DNA of 64,000 nt from Actinoplanes ianthinogenes. Lineage in GTDB: Bacteria; Actinomycetota; Actinomycetes; Mycobacteriales; Micromonosporaceae. Numbering within the stretch: position 1 is the stretch's first letter; each line of letters opens with the position of its first letter. The stretch is from the NCBI RefSeq assembly GCF_018324205.1, contig NZ_AP023356.1, positions 7,317,501 to 7,381,500 of the forward strand. Reading direction: 5' to 3'. The translations under genes were made by a program, and so were the position numbers. Of the stretch, positions 18,964 through 27,541 are shown one piece after another. The notes below the pieces were generated by a model. It saw nothing but the letters and a program-made list of their open reading frames with translations, was not told the DNA's origin and searched no databases.

Positions 18964-19464
18964 ATGGCACTGCGAAGCATCCGATCGAAGCTGGCCCTCG
19001 CGCTGGCCATGACCGTCCTGTCCAGCGTCGGCGTGATCGCGTCGACGGCCGGCGCCGCGCAGGCGGCCTGCCCGGACGGCGGCTACACGAGTACGCCCGG
19101 TGAGCGCATCAAAGGGCCGAACAACGACACCGTCTACATGGTCGATCCGGAGGGCTTGAAGCGGCCCATCGTGGGCGCCGGCGCGTACCTGTGGTTCTTC
19201 CGGTCCTGGGAGGGCATCAAGGTTCGCAACGACATCAGCTGCGTCAAGAGCGCGAACCTGGACCTCTCCTTCTCGTCCTTCCTCGCCCAGGACGGGTACG
19301 GCTCGTACTACTTCGTGGAGCCGTACGGCACGAACAACTACCACGCCCGCGGCATCCCGTCGGTCGCCGTCTACGACAAGTACTTCTTCCGCTGGGACCA
19401 CGCCCAGTACGTCGATCAGGCGTGGCTGCTCGCGCACGCCCAGGGCGTGCGGGCCTGGACCTGA
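18964..19464 (+). CDS. Small secreted protein, unknown function
   Basis: A 166-residue exported protein. A signal peptide (about residues 1-36) ends at GAAQA|AC. The mature part has two Cys residues, which could pair, and is rich in aromatic residues. Its VYMVDPEGLKRPIVGAGAYL stretch resembles repeat units in secreted or surface proteins of the type VYxVxxGxKRPI. The ATG at 18964 is preceded by GGGGAGGAG, so upstream in-frame starts are not needed. I recognise no family with certainty. A strong hairpin follows 12 bases after the stop. Confidence 0.65.
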   Translation: MALRSIRSKLALALAMTVLSSVGVIASTAGAAQAACPDGGYTSTPGERIKGPNNDTVYMVDPEGLKRPIVGAGAYLWFFRSWEGIKVRNDISCVKSANLDLSFSSFLAQDGYGSYYFVEPYGTNNYHARGIPSVAVYDKYFFRWDHAQYVDQAWLLAHAQGVRAWT

Positions 19465-19476
19465 TCGGGGGGAGCG

Positions 19477-19509
19477 GGTTCGGGGCCGTACGGGGGTCGG
19501 CCCCGAACC
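19477..19509. terminator. Strong hairpin terminator between convergent genes
   Basis: Perfect 12-bp inverted repeat GGTTCGGGGCCG / CGGCCCCGAACC with a 9-base loop. It lies between the secreted-protein gene on the plus strand and the response regulator gene on the minus strand, so it can serve both as a rho-independent-like terminator. Confidence 0.75.
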
Positions 19510-19561
19510 TCGTCGGGTCAGCGCCGCCATGGCCGGCGACGAGCCGCTACCGGGAGGCTTC

Positions 19562-20227
19562 TCAGCCACGCAGATAGGCCAGGACGGCGAGCACCCGGCG
19601 GTGATCGTCGTCGGCGGGCGGCAGGTCGAGCTTGGCCAGGATGCTGCCGATGTGCTTGGCGATCGCGGCCTCACTGACCACGAGAGTGCGGGCGATGGCC
19701 GTGTTGGAACGGCCCTCGGCTGCCAGGGCGAGAACCTCCCGTTCCCGGGCGGTCAGCCGCCGGAGCGGGTCCCGCCGGCGGCTGAGCAGCTGGAGGACCA
19801 CTTCGGGGTCGACGACGGTGCCGCCGGCGGCAACCTGGTTGACCGCGTCGATGAATTGGGTCACCTGGCCGACCCGGTCCTTGAGGAGGTACCCCACCCC
19901 GGCGCCGCGCTGGGAGTCGAGGAGTTCGGTGGCGTATGTCTGTTCGACGTACTGGCTGAGCACCAGCACCGCGAGCGACGGCCGGCTCGCCCGGAGCGCC
20001 ACGACGGCCCGCAGACCCTCGTCGGTGAACCCCGGCGGCATGCGCACATCGGCGACCACGATGTCCGGCTCGTGGGTGGCCACGGCGGCCGCCAGCGCGG
20101 TGGCGTCGCCGACCGCGGCGACGACGGTGTGCCCGAACCGTTCGAGCAGCCCGACCAGCCCGGCGCGCAGCAACACGGCGTCTTCGGCCACCACGACGCG
20201 AAGGGGACGATCTACTCGGACCGGCAT
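19562..20227 (-). CDS. LuxR-type (NarL family) response regulator
   Basis: A 221-residue response regulator. The receiver domain has the acidic pair E15-D16, phosphoacceptor D60 (VADVRMPP) and a conserved Lys in YLLKDRV. A C-terminal LuxR/GerE helix-turn-helix follows (LTAREREVLALAAEGRSNTA). The start overlaps the end of the histidine kinase gene by 16 bases, so the two are co-translated. Its likely targets include the divergent ABC exporter genes. Confidence 0.93.
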   Translation of the reverse strand: MPVRVDRPLRVVVAEDAVLLRAGLVGLLERFGHTVVAAVGDATALAAAVATHEPDIVVADVRMPPGFTDEGLRAVVALRASRPSLAVLVLSQYVEQTYATELLDSQRGAGVGYLLKDRVGQVTQFIDAVNQVAAGGTVVDPEVVLQLLSRRRDPLRRLTAREREVLALAAEGRSNTAIARTLVVSEAAIAKHIGSILAKLDLPPADDDHRRVLAVLAYLRG

Positions 20228-21453
20228 GGGAGCTCCAGGGTGATGATGGTCGGTCCGCCCGCCGGGCTGGACACGGCGAGCGTGCCGTCCGCGGCCGCGG
20301 CCCGATCGAGAAGGCCGCTGAGTCCGGTGCCGGCCGCCGAGTCGGCGCCGCCCACTCCGTCGTCGCGGATCTCGACGATCAGCCGGCGGTCCAGGAGACG
20401 GCCGCGGACCGCTGCCCGGCCGGCCCGGCTGTGCTTGGCGACGTTGGCGAGCGTCTCGGCGATGACGAAGTAGGCGGTCGTCTCGACCGCGGTGGGTAGC
20501 CGGCCGGGCAGCGTGATGTCGATGTCGACGGGAACCGGTGAGCGGCTTGCGAGATCGGCGGCGGCCGCGATGAGGCCACGGTCGGTGAGCACCTGGGGAT
20601 GGACGCCGCGGATCAGTTCCCGCAGCTCGGCCAGGGCGAGCGTGGCCTGCTCGTGGGCGTCGTCGATGCTGCCGGCGGCGGGCGAGCCGTCCGGCAGGTC
20701 GAGCCGGGCGAGGCCGAGTGCCAGGGTGAGGCCGACCAGCCGCTGCTGGGCGCCGTCGTGCAGGTCCCGCTCGATGCGCCGGCGTTCCACCTCGAAGGCG
20801 TCGACGAGCCGGGCTCGGGACCTGGCCACCTCGGTGAGACGGGCGCCGATCTCCGCGTCGCGCGGGGCCAGGATGGTGCGGGCCAGCGCGGCGCGGGCTC
20901 CGGCCCAGACGGTGACCGGATAGGCGGCGACGAGAACGAGTACGGGCGTCACCACCGCCAGGAAGATTCGCCCGAACCAGGGCACCTGCGGATCGACGAC
21001 GATCTCGCCGGCGGACACCACCGGCAGGCTCAGCGACAGCGCCAGGATCGCGAAGTCGATCCACCACAGGGCGAGCGCCGACACGACGACGTAGCCGAGC
21101 TCGCGCCAGGTCTGCTGCTCGCGGAGCCGGACGGCGAGCCAGCCTCGCCAACCGGGCTCGAGCGGAGCGCGGTGCGGGTCGGGCGCGGGGTCGTGGTCGA
21201 CCAGCCGCAGGCGCATCCGCTCGAACCGGGCGACCACCGGGCCGGAGAGCGCGGCCGCGAACAGCAGCACCAGCCCGACCAGCGCCACGGCCAGCAGCGT
21301 GCCACCGATCAGCAGAACTGCCAGCGACGCGACGGTCGCGGCGCCGACCAGCACCCCGGAGACCAGATAGGCCAGGGACCGCCACGGCCACGACGACGCC
21401 AGGAAGCGGACCGGGTTCTGCATGACGGCTTGCCAGGCGGTCCGGACGATCAC
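20212..21453 (-). CDS. NarL-type sensor histidine kinase (HisKA_3)
   Basis: About 413 residues. A multi-pass N-terminal sensor domain of the type seen in actinobacterial exporter-linked kinases (PVRFLASSWPWRSLAYLVSG onward, about four to six membrane segments) is followed by a HisKA_3 dimerisation box ERRRIERDLHDGAQQRLVGL carrying the phospho-His, and a HATPase domain with N-box ETLANVAKHS and DDGVGGA. GTG 21453 preserves a short basic N-terminus; ATG 21423 is an alternative. It is divergent from an ABC exporter, the arrangement typical of systems that sense envelope or peptide stress and induce the exporter. Confidence 0.9.
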   Translation of the reverse strand: MIVRTAWQAVMQNPVRFLASSWPWRSLAYLVSGVLVGAATVASLAVLLIGGTLLAVALVGLVLLFAAALSGPVVARFERMRLRLVDHDPAPDPHRAPLEPGWRGWLAVRLREQQTWRELGYVVVSALALWWIDFAILALSLSLPVVSAGEIVVDPQVPWFGRIFLAVVTPVLVLVAAYPVTVWAGARAALARTILAPRDAEIGARLTEVARSRARLVDAFEVERRRIERDLHDGAQQRLVGLTLALGLARLDLPDGSPAAGSIDDAHEQATLALAELRELIRGVHPQVLTDRGLIAAAADLASRSPVPVDIDITLPGRLPTAVETTAYFVIAETLANVAKHSRAGRAAVRGRLLDRRLIVEIRDDGVGGADSAAGTGLSGLLDRAAAADGTLAVSSPAGGPTIITLELPCRSE

Positions 21454-21562
21454 GGGCCGACGGTACAGGCCGCGTACGGCGCTGTCGGTAGTGCTGGGTA
21501 TACCCGTGAAGCTCCAGCTGACGCCAATGCTTCCGACCGGCCCCGGCGGAAGGCTGGCGCCC

Positions 21563-22309
21563 ATGACGATCACCGCGCGACAAGCGACCGAGGCCGTCCA
21601 GCTTCGGTCGGTACGAAAGACATACGGGACCGGCGACCGCGCGGTCACCGCGTTGGACGGGGTGACCCTCGGGTTCCCGGTGGGCACCTTCACCACCGTG
21701 ATGGGTCCGTCCGGCTCGGGGAAGTCCACGCTGCTGCACTGCGCGGCCGGACTGGAGCGACCCACCGGCGGAACGGTCGTGGTGGACGACACCGACCTGG
21801 GTCCGCTCACCGAGCGCGCCCGGACGATCCTGCGCCGTACGCGAATCGGCTTCGTCTTCCAGTCGTTCAACCTGATCACCGCGCTCACCGCCGAGCAGAA
21901 CGTGGGGCTGCCCCTGCGGCTGGCCGGGCGCCGGCCGGACCCGGCCCTGATCCGCCGCACGCTGGAGCAGGTCGGGCTCGCCGACCGGGCCACCCACCGG
22001 CCGGCCCAGCTCTCCGGCGGGCAGCAGCAGCGCGTCGCCATCGCCCGGGCCCTGGCCACCCGCCCCGCGGTCCTCTTCGCCGACGAGCCCACCGGCGCGC
22101 TGGACACCGTCAGCTCGCGTGAGGTCCTGCGGCTACTCCGCGACATCGTCGACACGCACGGTCAGACCGTGATCATGGTGAGTCACGACCCGGTGGCCGC
22201 GGCGTACTCCGACCGGGTGGTGTTCCTCGCCGACGGCCGGGTCGTCGACGTGACCGCGGCGCTCGGCCCGGCGTCCATCGCCGCGCGCATGGCGAGCCTG
22301 GAGGCCTGA
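21563..22309 (+). CDS. ABC transporter ATP-binding protein (MacB/LolD type)
   Basis: A 248-residue ATPase with Walker A GPSGSGKST, signature LSGGQQQRVAIARAL, Walker B VLFADEPTGALD and an H-loop in MVSHDPVA. The family pairs with FtsX/MacB-type permeases to drive mechanotransmission or export of peptides and lipids. The ATG at 21563 follows GGCGGAAGG. The permease gene begins one base after its stop. Divergence from the sensor kinase gene suggests control by the two-component system. Confidence 0.93.
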   Translation: MTITARQATEAVQLRSVRKTYGTGDRAVTALDGVTLGFPVGTFTTVMGPSGSGKSTLLHCAAGLERPTGGTVVVDDTDLGPLTERARTILRRTRIGFVFQSFNLITALTAEQNVGLPLRLAGRRPDPALIRRTLEQVGLADRATHRPAQLSGGQQQRVAIARALATRPAVLFADEPTGALDTVSSREVLRLLRDIVDTHGQTVIMVSHDPVAAAYSDRVVFLADGRVVDVTAALGPASIAARMASLEA

Positions 22310-22310
22310 C

Positions 22311-24683
22311 ATGCTCGCGCTCGCCACCCTCCGCCACCGGTGGGTCAGCCTTCTCGGCACCTTCGCCGCACTGACCCTCGGCGTAGCTTTGATCTCCAGC
22401 ACCCTGCTGGTCTACCTGTCCGCCGCACCCCGGATCCCCGATCGGTACGCCGGCACCGCCGTGTACGTGCAGAACACCGGAACGCCCTGGTCACCGGAGG
22501 TGGTGCGGGCACTGACCGCCCGCCTCGGCGGCGTATCCGGTGTCACCGGCGTGGTGCCCGCCCGCTCGTTCTACGCCCAGCTCGTGCGCGACGGCAGGCC
22601 GGTGGGCCGCCCCGACCCGGACGACCCGCAGGGACACTCCTGGTCGACGGCGGGGCTCGCGCCGTACCCGCTGCGGGCCGGAACGGCACCCACCCGTGAC
22701 GGCGACGTGGTGCTCGGCCGCTCGCTCGGCCTGGCACCGGGCTCCGTGGTGACGGTGCTGACCGCGGCCGGGCCGGCGACCTGCACCGTGACCGGCACCG
22801 TCGACGGTCCCGGCCTCTACGTCAGCGACGCGGCGGCCGAGCGACTGGCCGGAGCCGTACGCCTGCTCGGGGTGCGGACCGCACCCGGCGTGGATCTGGC
22901 CGCGATCCGGGCCGCCGCCGGCCCCGCTCAGGTGATCACCGGCGACGACCGCGCCACCGCGCTGGAGGAGGCGGGCGACACGCGGACCCGGTCGATCGGT
23001 GCCCAGTTGCTGACCAGCCTGGTCACCTTCGGTGGCTTCGTCTCGGTGTTCGTCGTGGCCTCCACCTTCGCGCTCGCGGCCAACCAGCGACGCCGCGAGT
23101 TCGGCCTCCTGCGGGCCATCGGCGCCACGCCCCGGCAGATCCGCCGGATCCTGTACGGCGAGGCGATCGGCGTCGGCATGGTGGCCGCGGGGTTCGGCGC
23201 GCTGCTCGGCGTCATGGCCGCACCAGCGCTCGGCGCCGTCCTCGTCGACGGCGGCTTCGAGCCGCCCGGGTTCACCACCCGGATCCTGGCCGGCCCGCCG
23301 GCGCTGGCCTACTTCGCCGGCCTGGTGGTGGCGGTGCTCGGCGCCGGGTCGACCGCGCGGCGGGCCGGCCGAGCAGCGCCGATCGAAGCATTGCGCGAGG
23401 CCGAAGTGGATGAGCGGCCGATGTCCCGGGCCCGGTGGATCTGCGGCGCGCTGAGCACCGCGACCGGTGCCGCCATCGCGGTCTGCACACCGTCCGCCCA
23501 GGCGGAGAACCTGATCACGCTGTCGATGCTCGCCGCGATGGCATTGATCACCGGGCTGACCCTGCTCGCTCCCGCCTTCGTCCCCGGGGTGGTCCGGGTC
23601 GTCACCTGGCCGCTGGGCCGGCTCGCCGCCGCGACCGTCACGCTGGTTCGTGAGGGCAGCATCGCGGCGGTCCGCCGCACCGCCGCCACCGCCGCCCCGG
23701 TGTTCGTCACGGTGGGGCTCGCCACGCTGGTCCTCGGGCAGGTGGCGACGATGTCGGCCCATGATCTCGGTGCGGGGGTGATCCGAGCGGAAACCGTCGT
23801 CCAGCCCGCCGGTACGCCCGGCCTGTCCGATGCCGTGCTGCGCGTCCTGCCCGCCGGGACGTTCGTCGCCCTGACCCCGACCGACCTGTACACCGCCGGC
23901 ACCACCTATCCCGGCACAGGAGTCGACCCGGCCGCCCTGGCCACCGCCGTCCCGCCGGCGGAGGTGCGCTCCGGCGCGCTGCGCGACTTCGGCGCACCCG
24001 GCACGCTGGTCCTCTCCGGCGACGTCCCGGCCCCGTTCACCGTCGGCGACACCATCCCGGTCACCTTCGCCGACGGGCGCACCGTGCCCATGCGGATCGT
24101 CGCCGCCGTGCGCTGGCCCGCCGCGCAGGGCCTGTTGCTGCCCCGGACGACGGTACGAGCCCACGACCCCTCCGCGCTCACCCCCGCCGCCTACGTCGAC
24201 GGCGCGTCCCTCGCCACCCTCCGCGCCAAGGTCGCCGGACTGGGCGCCACCGCCGTGCCCGCCCGCGACCACCGATCGGCCCGCGCCGCCCGCGAGGACG
24301 CCCTGACCGGCGTGTTCACGACCCTCCTCATCGTCCTGTGCGCCGGATACACCACCATCGCCATCGTCAACACCCTGGTCATGGCGACGACGGGGCGGGC
24401 TCGGGACTTCACCGTCCTACGCCTGTCCGGCGCGACCGTGGGCCAGGTGCTGCGCACCGTCGCCGCCGAAACAACGATGGTGGTCGGCATCGGTGCCGCT
24501 CTCGGCCTGGCCGTCGCTCTCGCCGCCCTCGCCGGCGTCCGCGCGGGCGTGTCCCAGGCGGTCGGCGCACCGGTCGAGCTGATCCTGCCCGCCGCAGGCC
24601 TCACCACCGTCCTTGCCGCCTGCCTGGTCGCGGCGCTGACGGCGAGCCTCGTGCCGGCCTGGCTGGCCGCCCGTCACCGATGA
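22311..24683 (+). CDS. FtsX-like ABC transporter permease
   Basis: A 790-residue permease with about ten predicted membrane helices and two FtsX domains. One lies around residues 225-350 (TSLVTFGGFVSVFVVAS, QRRREFGLLRAIGATPRQIR) and one is C-terminal (LIVLCAGYTTIAIVNTLVMA, FTVLRLSGATVGQVLR). Periplasmic-type domains separate them. It partners with the ATPase one base upstream. The substrate is unknown; antimicrobial peptide or envelope-stress functions are common for this arrangement with a NarL-type two-component system. Confidence 0.92.
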   Translation: MLALATLRHRWVSLLGTFAALTLGVALISSTLLVYLSAAPRIPDRYAGTAVYVQNTGTPWSPEVVRALTARLGGVSGVTGVVPARSFYAQLVRDGRPVGRPDPDDPQGHSWSTAGLAPYPLRAGTAPTRDGDVVLGRSLGLAPGSVVTVLTAAGPATCTVTGTVDGPGLYVSDAAAERLAGAVRLLGVRTAPGVDLAAIRAAAGPAQVITGDDRATALEEAGDTRTRSIGAQLLTSLVTFGGFVSVFVVASTFALAANQRRREFGLLRAIGATPRQIRRILYGEAIGVGMVAAGFGALLGVMAAPALGAVLVDGGFEPPGFTTRILAGPPALAYFAGLVVAVLGAGSTARRAGRAAPIEALREAEVDERPMSRARWICGALSTATGAAIAVCTPSAQAENLITLSMLAAMALITGLTLLAPAFVPGVVRVVTWPLGRLAAATVTLVREGSIAAVRRTAATAAPVFVTVGLATLVLGQVATMSAHDLGAGVIRAETVVQPAGTPGLSDAVLRVLPAGTFVALTPTDLYTAGTTYPGTGVDPAALATAVPPAEVRSGALRDFGAPGTLVLSGDVPAPFTVGDTIPVTFADGRTVPMRIVAAVRWPAAQGLLLPRTTVRAHDPSALTPAAYVDGASLATLRAKVAGLGATAVPARDHRSARAAREDALTGVFTTLLIVLCAGYTTIAIVNTLVMATTGRARDFTVLRLSGATVGQVLRTVAAETTMVVGIGAALGLAVALAALAGVRAGVSQAVGAPVELILPAAGLTTVLAACLVAALTASLVPAWLAARHR

Positions 24684-24914
24684 CCGCGATCCGGCCAGGC
24701 GTGAGCACCCGGGGTGTTGGTGCCGTCCCGCCCAGAGCTACCGTCCTCATCGGCCCGCGTCTCGCCGGCCGGTGGGCGTCGGCGAGCCGTTTCGCGTTAC
24801 ACCTGACGGGGCGGGAAGCGGCCAATTTTGTCGATCTTTTCGGCCGATCGCTCGGCGGGACGGGCTCTGTGGACCATGTGACGTCATCTCGATGTCATCT
24901 GAGGAGCACCAACC

Positions 24915-25649
24915 ATGCGAACCCTCCCTGTCCTGCGCATCACGGCCGCCGCGGCAGCGGGTGTCGCCACGTCGTTCGTCATGACCGCGGCGGCGAACGC
25001 CACCGGGACCACCATTCCCATCAACGGCGGCAACGTGCCGGCCACCGCCGCGGACTACGAGCACGAGTGCGGTGCGCAGCTCGGCGGCGGCCCGTACCCC
25101 GGCAAGGATGTCTGGGTCTTCAACCTGCCCGGCAACGCGGGCTCGACGGGCAGCTTCACGTCCATCCGCGCCATGTTCGACACGAACGGTGACGGCAAGA
25201 GCGACTCCACTGTGGTGATCGAGGCCGGAGCGGCGGACGGTGACGACATCGTCACGGTGGGGCACAGCAAGGCGTACGCCATCACCGACGCCGGCTGGAC
25301 CCTGATCGACGCCAACGCCACCATCACTGGCAAAGCCGACAAATTCGTGCTGACCCACACCTGTGCGGCCACCGGAACCACGACCACCAAGCCCACCACC
25401 AAGCCGACCACCACCTCGCCGACCGAGTCCACGTCGTCCAGCGCCGGCACGGGCAGCGGTGGCTCCGAGGGCAGCGGCGGATCCGAGGGCTCCAGCGGCA
25501 CCGGGAGTGGCGCGGGCTCCGGGCAGGGCGCCGACGAAAGCCTGCCGGTCACCGGCCTGAACGTCGCGGGTGTGGCCGCGCTGGGCCTGGCCCTGGCGGG
25601 CGGCGGCACCGTCCTGGTGCTGCGCCGCCGGCGGCGCTTCATCGCCTGA
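24915..25649 (+). CDS. Secreted cell-wall-anchored protein with LPVTG sorting signal
   Basis: A 244-residue protein with a signal peptide ending at AANA (about residue 29), a globular domain of about 120 residues, a Thr/Ser/Gly-rich spacer (repeats of GGSEGS and TTKPTT), and a C-terminal sorting signal LPVTG followed by a hydrophobic segment and the basic tail RRRRRF. It is therefore likely attached to peptidoglycan by a sortase; no sortase gene is in this window. The globular part contains FDTNGDGKSDSTV, which looks like a calcium-binding DxNxDG loop. Ligand unknown. Confidence 0.75.
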   Translation: MRTLPVLRITAAAAAGVATSFVMTAAANATGTTIPINGGNVPATAADYEHECGAQLGGGPYPGKDVWVFNLPGNAGSTGSFTSIRAMFDTNGDGKSDSTVVIEAGAADGDDIVTVGHSKAYAITDAGWTLIDANATITGKADKFVLTHTCAATGTTTTKPTTKPTTTSPTESTSSSAGTGSGGSEGSGGSEGSSGTGSGAGSGQGADESLPVTGLNVAGVAALGLALAGGGTVLVLRRRRRFIA

Positions 25650-25813
25650 CGCCACCTGGCTTCGCGGAGAGGGCGGCGGGCTGGGCCGGACGCGACCAGA
25701 AAGCGAAGTACCGAGCGCCGGCGGTCCTGGTGAGAACGAGGTTCGCCCTGGTCGCAGCCGCGTCGGCGGCCCGTGTACCGTGTGCAGCCCTGTCGATCGG
25801 GGGAGCCGAAACC

Positions 25814-26395
25814 TTGTTAGCAGACGACGATCTCGGCAACGCGCTGACCGCCGCCCGCGAGGGCGACGAGACCGCGTTCGCCCTCCTCTGGTGTGCCCTG
25901 CAACCTGCGGTTCTGCGATATCTGCACGTGGTGGTCGGTGAGCCCGCCGAGGATGTCGCCTCCGAGACGTGGCTACAGGTGGCGCGGGATCTGCGGAGGT
26001 TCCGCGGCGGCATCGGCGACTTCCGCGGCTGGCTGTTCCGGATCGCCCGGCACCGTGGCATCGACCACCTGCGCCGGACCGGGCGCCGCCGTGAGGATCC
26101 GGTCGAGGTGGTCGATGAGGACCTGTTCGCACCGGATGCCGCCGCGCAGACCGAGGAGGCCTTGAGCACCGGCTGGGCGGTGTCGCTGATCGCGACTCTC
26201 CCGAAGGATCAGGCCGAGTCCGTCATGCTGCGCGTCGTCGCCGGTCTCGACGTCGCGACCACCGCCAAGGTGCTCGGCAAACGCACCGGCGCGGTCCGCG
26301 TCGCCACCATGCGGGGCCTGCGCCGCCTCGCCGCCCACCCCGAGGTCACAGCCCGCAACGACAAGACGGCCGCCAGCGTGGCCGAGGAGGTGTAA
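25814..26395 (+). CDS. ECF-family RNA polymerase sigma factor
   Basis: A 193-residue sigma-70 family protein. Region 2 includes EDVASETWLQVARDLRRF and DFRGWLFRIARHRGIDHLRR; region 4 includes LPKDQAESVMLRVVAGLDVATTAKVLGKRTGAVRVATMRGLRRL. I chose TTG 25814 because GGGGGAG lies nine bases upstream; a longer frame upstream would add a non-conserved leader. It heads a four-gene operon (gaps of 4, 0 and 2 bases) with two membrane proteins and a deacetylase-glycosyltransferase, so it may control surface polysaccharide synthesis. Confidence 0.85.
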   Translation: MLADDDLGNALTAAREGDETAFALLWCALQPAVLRYLHVVVGEPAEDVASETWLQVARDLRRFRGGIGDFRGWLFRIARHRGIDHLRRTGRRREDPVEVVDEDLFAPDAAAQTEEALSTGWAVSLIATLPKDQAESVMLRVVAGLDVATTAKVLGKRTGAVRVATMRGLRRLAAHPEVTARNDKTAASVAEEV

Positions 26396-26399
26396 CGGG

Positions 26400-27149
26400 A
26401 TGCGACCGATCAGCGCTCTCCGTCGTGCCATGCGCATCAGGCGAACCCACCCGATCGGCCTCGACCAGACCGAGCGGTGGGCCGCCGGTGAGCCGCCAGG
26501 CCCTGACCACCAGGGCCTGGCCGGCCTGCTGGCCGCCGCCAAGGCTCCCGCCACCCCGGGAGAACTGGCCGGCCGGCAGGCCGCGATGGCGGCTTTCACC
26601 GCCGCATACGAAGGTGCCGAGGCGCCGGGGGAGGGACACCGTGTCCGGACGTCACGTCCCACGAGGACGCTGGTCGTGACCATCGCGGCCGGGTTGGCCC
26701 TGGTCACCGCAGGCGGGACCGCGGCGGCGGCGCGGAGCGGTGTGCTGCCTGACGGCGCTCAGGAGCGCGCCCATCAGCTGTTCTCCCGGCTGGGAGTGCC
26801 GGCGCCGCAGACGAGCCCGGATGCGCCGGCACCCGTACCGTCAAGCCTGCCCTCCCGGACCGGCGGCGTGCCGTCACCGGTGCCGGTGACCTCGGCCACC
26901 GCGGTGGTTCCCGTCGGATGGTGCCGGGCCTGGGCGGCCGCGCCGCGGGCCAGCAACGCGCCCTGGCGCCGGGAACTGGTCGAGGCGGCCGGGTCCGAAG
27001 CGGGGATCCCCGCCTACTGCGCCGCCCTGGGCGCCACGGTGACGCCCGCGACGGCCGCGACGAGCGCGCCGGGCAAATCGGGACACAGCCGCAAACCGCA
27101 GGGCAAGCCGAGCAGTCTGCCCACCCCCAGCCACCACGGGAAGAAATAG
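26400..27149 (+). CDS. Single-pass membrane protein, probable anti-sigma-like partner of the upstream ECF factor
   Basis: A 249-residue protein. A cytoplasmic N-terminal part of about 85 residues is followed by one membrane segment (about 90-112, LVVTIAAGLALVTAGGT) and a Pro/Ser-rich extracytoplasmic tail with two Cys (VGWCRAW, PAYCAAL). Position and topology fit a membrane anti-sigma factor, but no zinc-binding motif or named domain is visible. The ATG is preceded by GAGGAGG and lies four bases after the sigma gene. Confidence 0.6.
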   Translation: MRPISALRRAMRIRRTHPIGLDQTERWAAGEPPGPDHQGLAGLLAAAKAPATPGELAGRQAAMAAFTAAYEGAEAPGEGHRVRTSRPTRTLVVTIAAGLALVTAGGTAAAARSGVLPDGAQERAHQLFSRLGVPAPQTSPDAPAPVPSSLPSRTGGVPSPVPVTSATAVVPVGWCRAWAAAPRASNAPWRRELVEAAGSEAGIPAYCAALGATVTPATAATSAPGKSGHSRKPQGKPSSLPTPSHHGKK

Positions 27150-27539
27150 TTGATCACTGATCCGGTCTTCGTCGATCGCAGCGGCCGGCGTCGCCGGCTC
27201 GTGATGGCTGCCGCGGCCGCCGGTGGCCTGGTCCTGATGCTCGCCGTGGCCACGCTGCTGGCCGGGCTCACCGGTGCCGGACCGTCGGCGGTGCCGGGTT
27301 GGCCGACCCCGGCTGCCACCCGGGTCAAGACCCAGCCGTCCCCGTCCCCGTCGCCGTCCCCGGTGCCGGTCACCGGCACCCGCAAACAGACGCCGCCAGG
27401 CTCGGCCGGGACGGTCACCTCGCCGCCGGCGACCACCGGCGCGGCGGCCACGCCGAGCCCGACCACGGCCGGCCCCACAGCCGGCCGGCCGGCCAACCGT
27501 GGGCGCAAGCCCAGCAGCCATCCCACCAGGAACAAGTGA
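27150..27539 (+). CDS. Small single-pass membrane protein with Pro/Ser/Thr-rich tail
   Basis: A 129-residue protein starting at TTG 27150, immediately after the preceding stop. There is one membrane segment (about 19-42, LVMAAAAAGGLVLMLAVATL) followed by a low-complexity extracytoplasmic tail (PSPSPSPSPVPVTGT). No catalytic motif is seen. The deacetylase-glycosyltransferase gene begins two bases later. It may be a scaffold or a regulator of the membrane enzyme; function unknown. Confidence 0.55.
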   Translation: MITDPVFVDRSGRRRRLVMAAAAAGGLVLMLAVATLLAGLTGAGPSAVPGWPTPAATRVKTQPSPSPSPSPVPVTGTRKQTPPGSAGTVTSPPATTGAAATPSPTTAGPTAGRPANRGRKPSSHPTRNK

Positions 27540-27541
27540 CC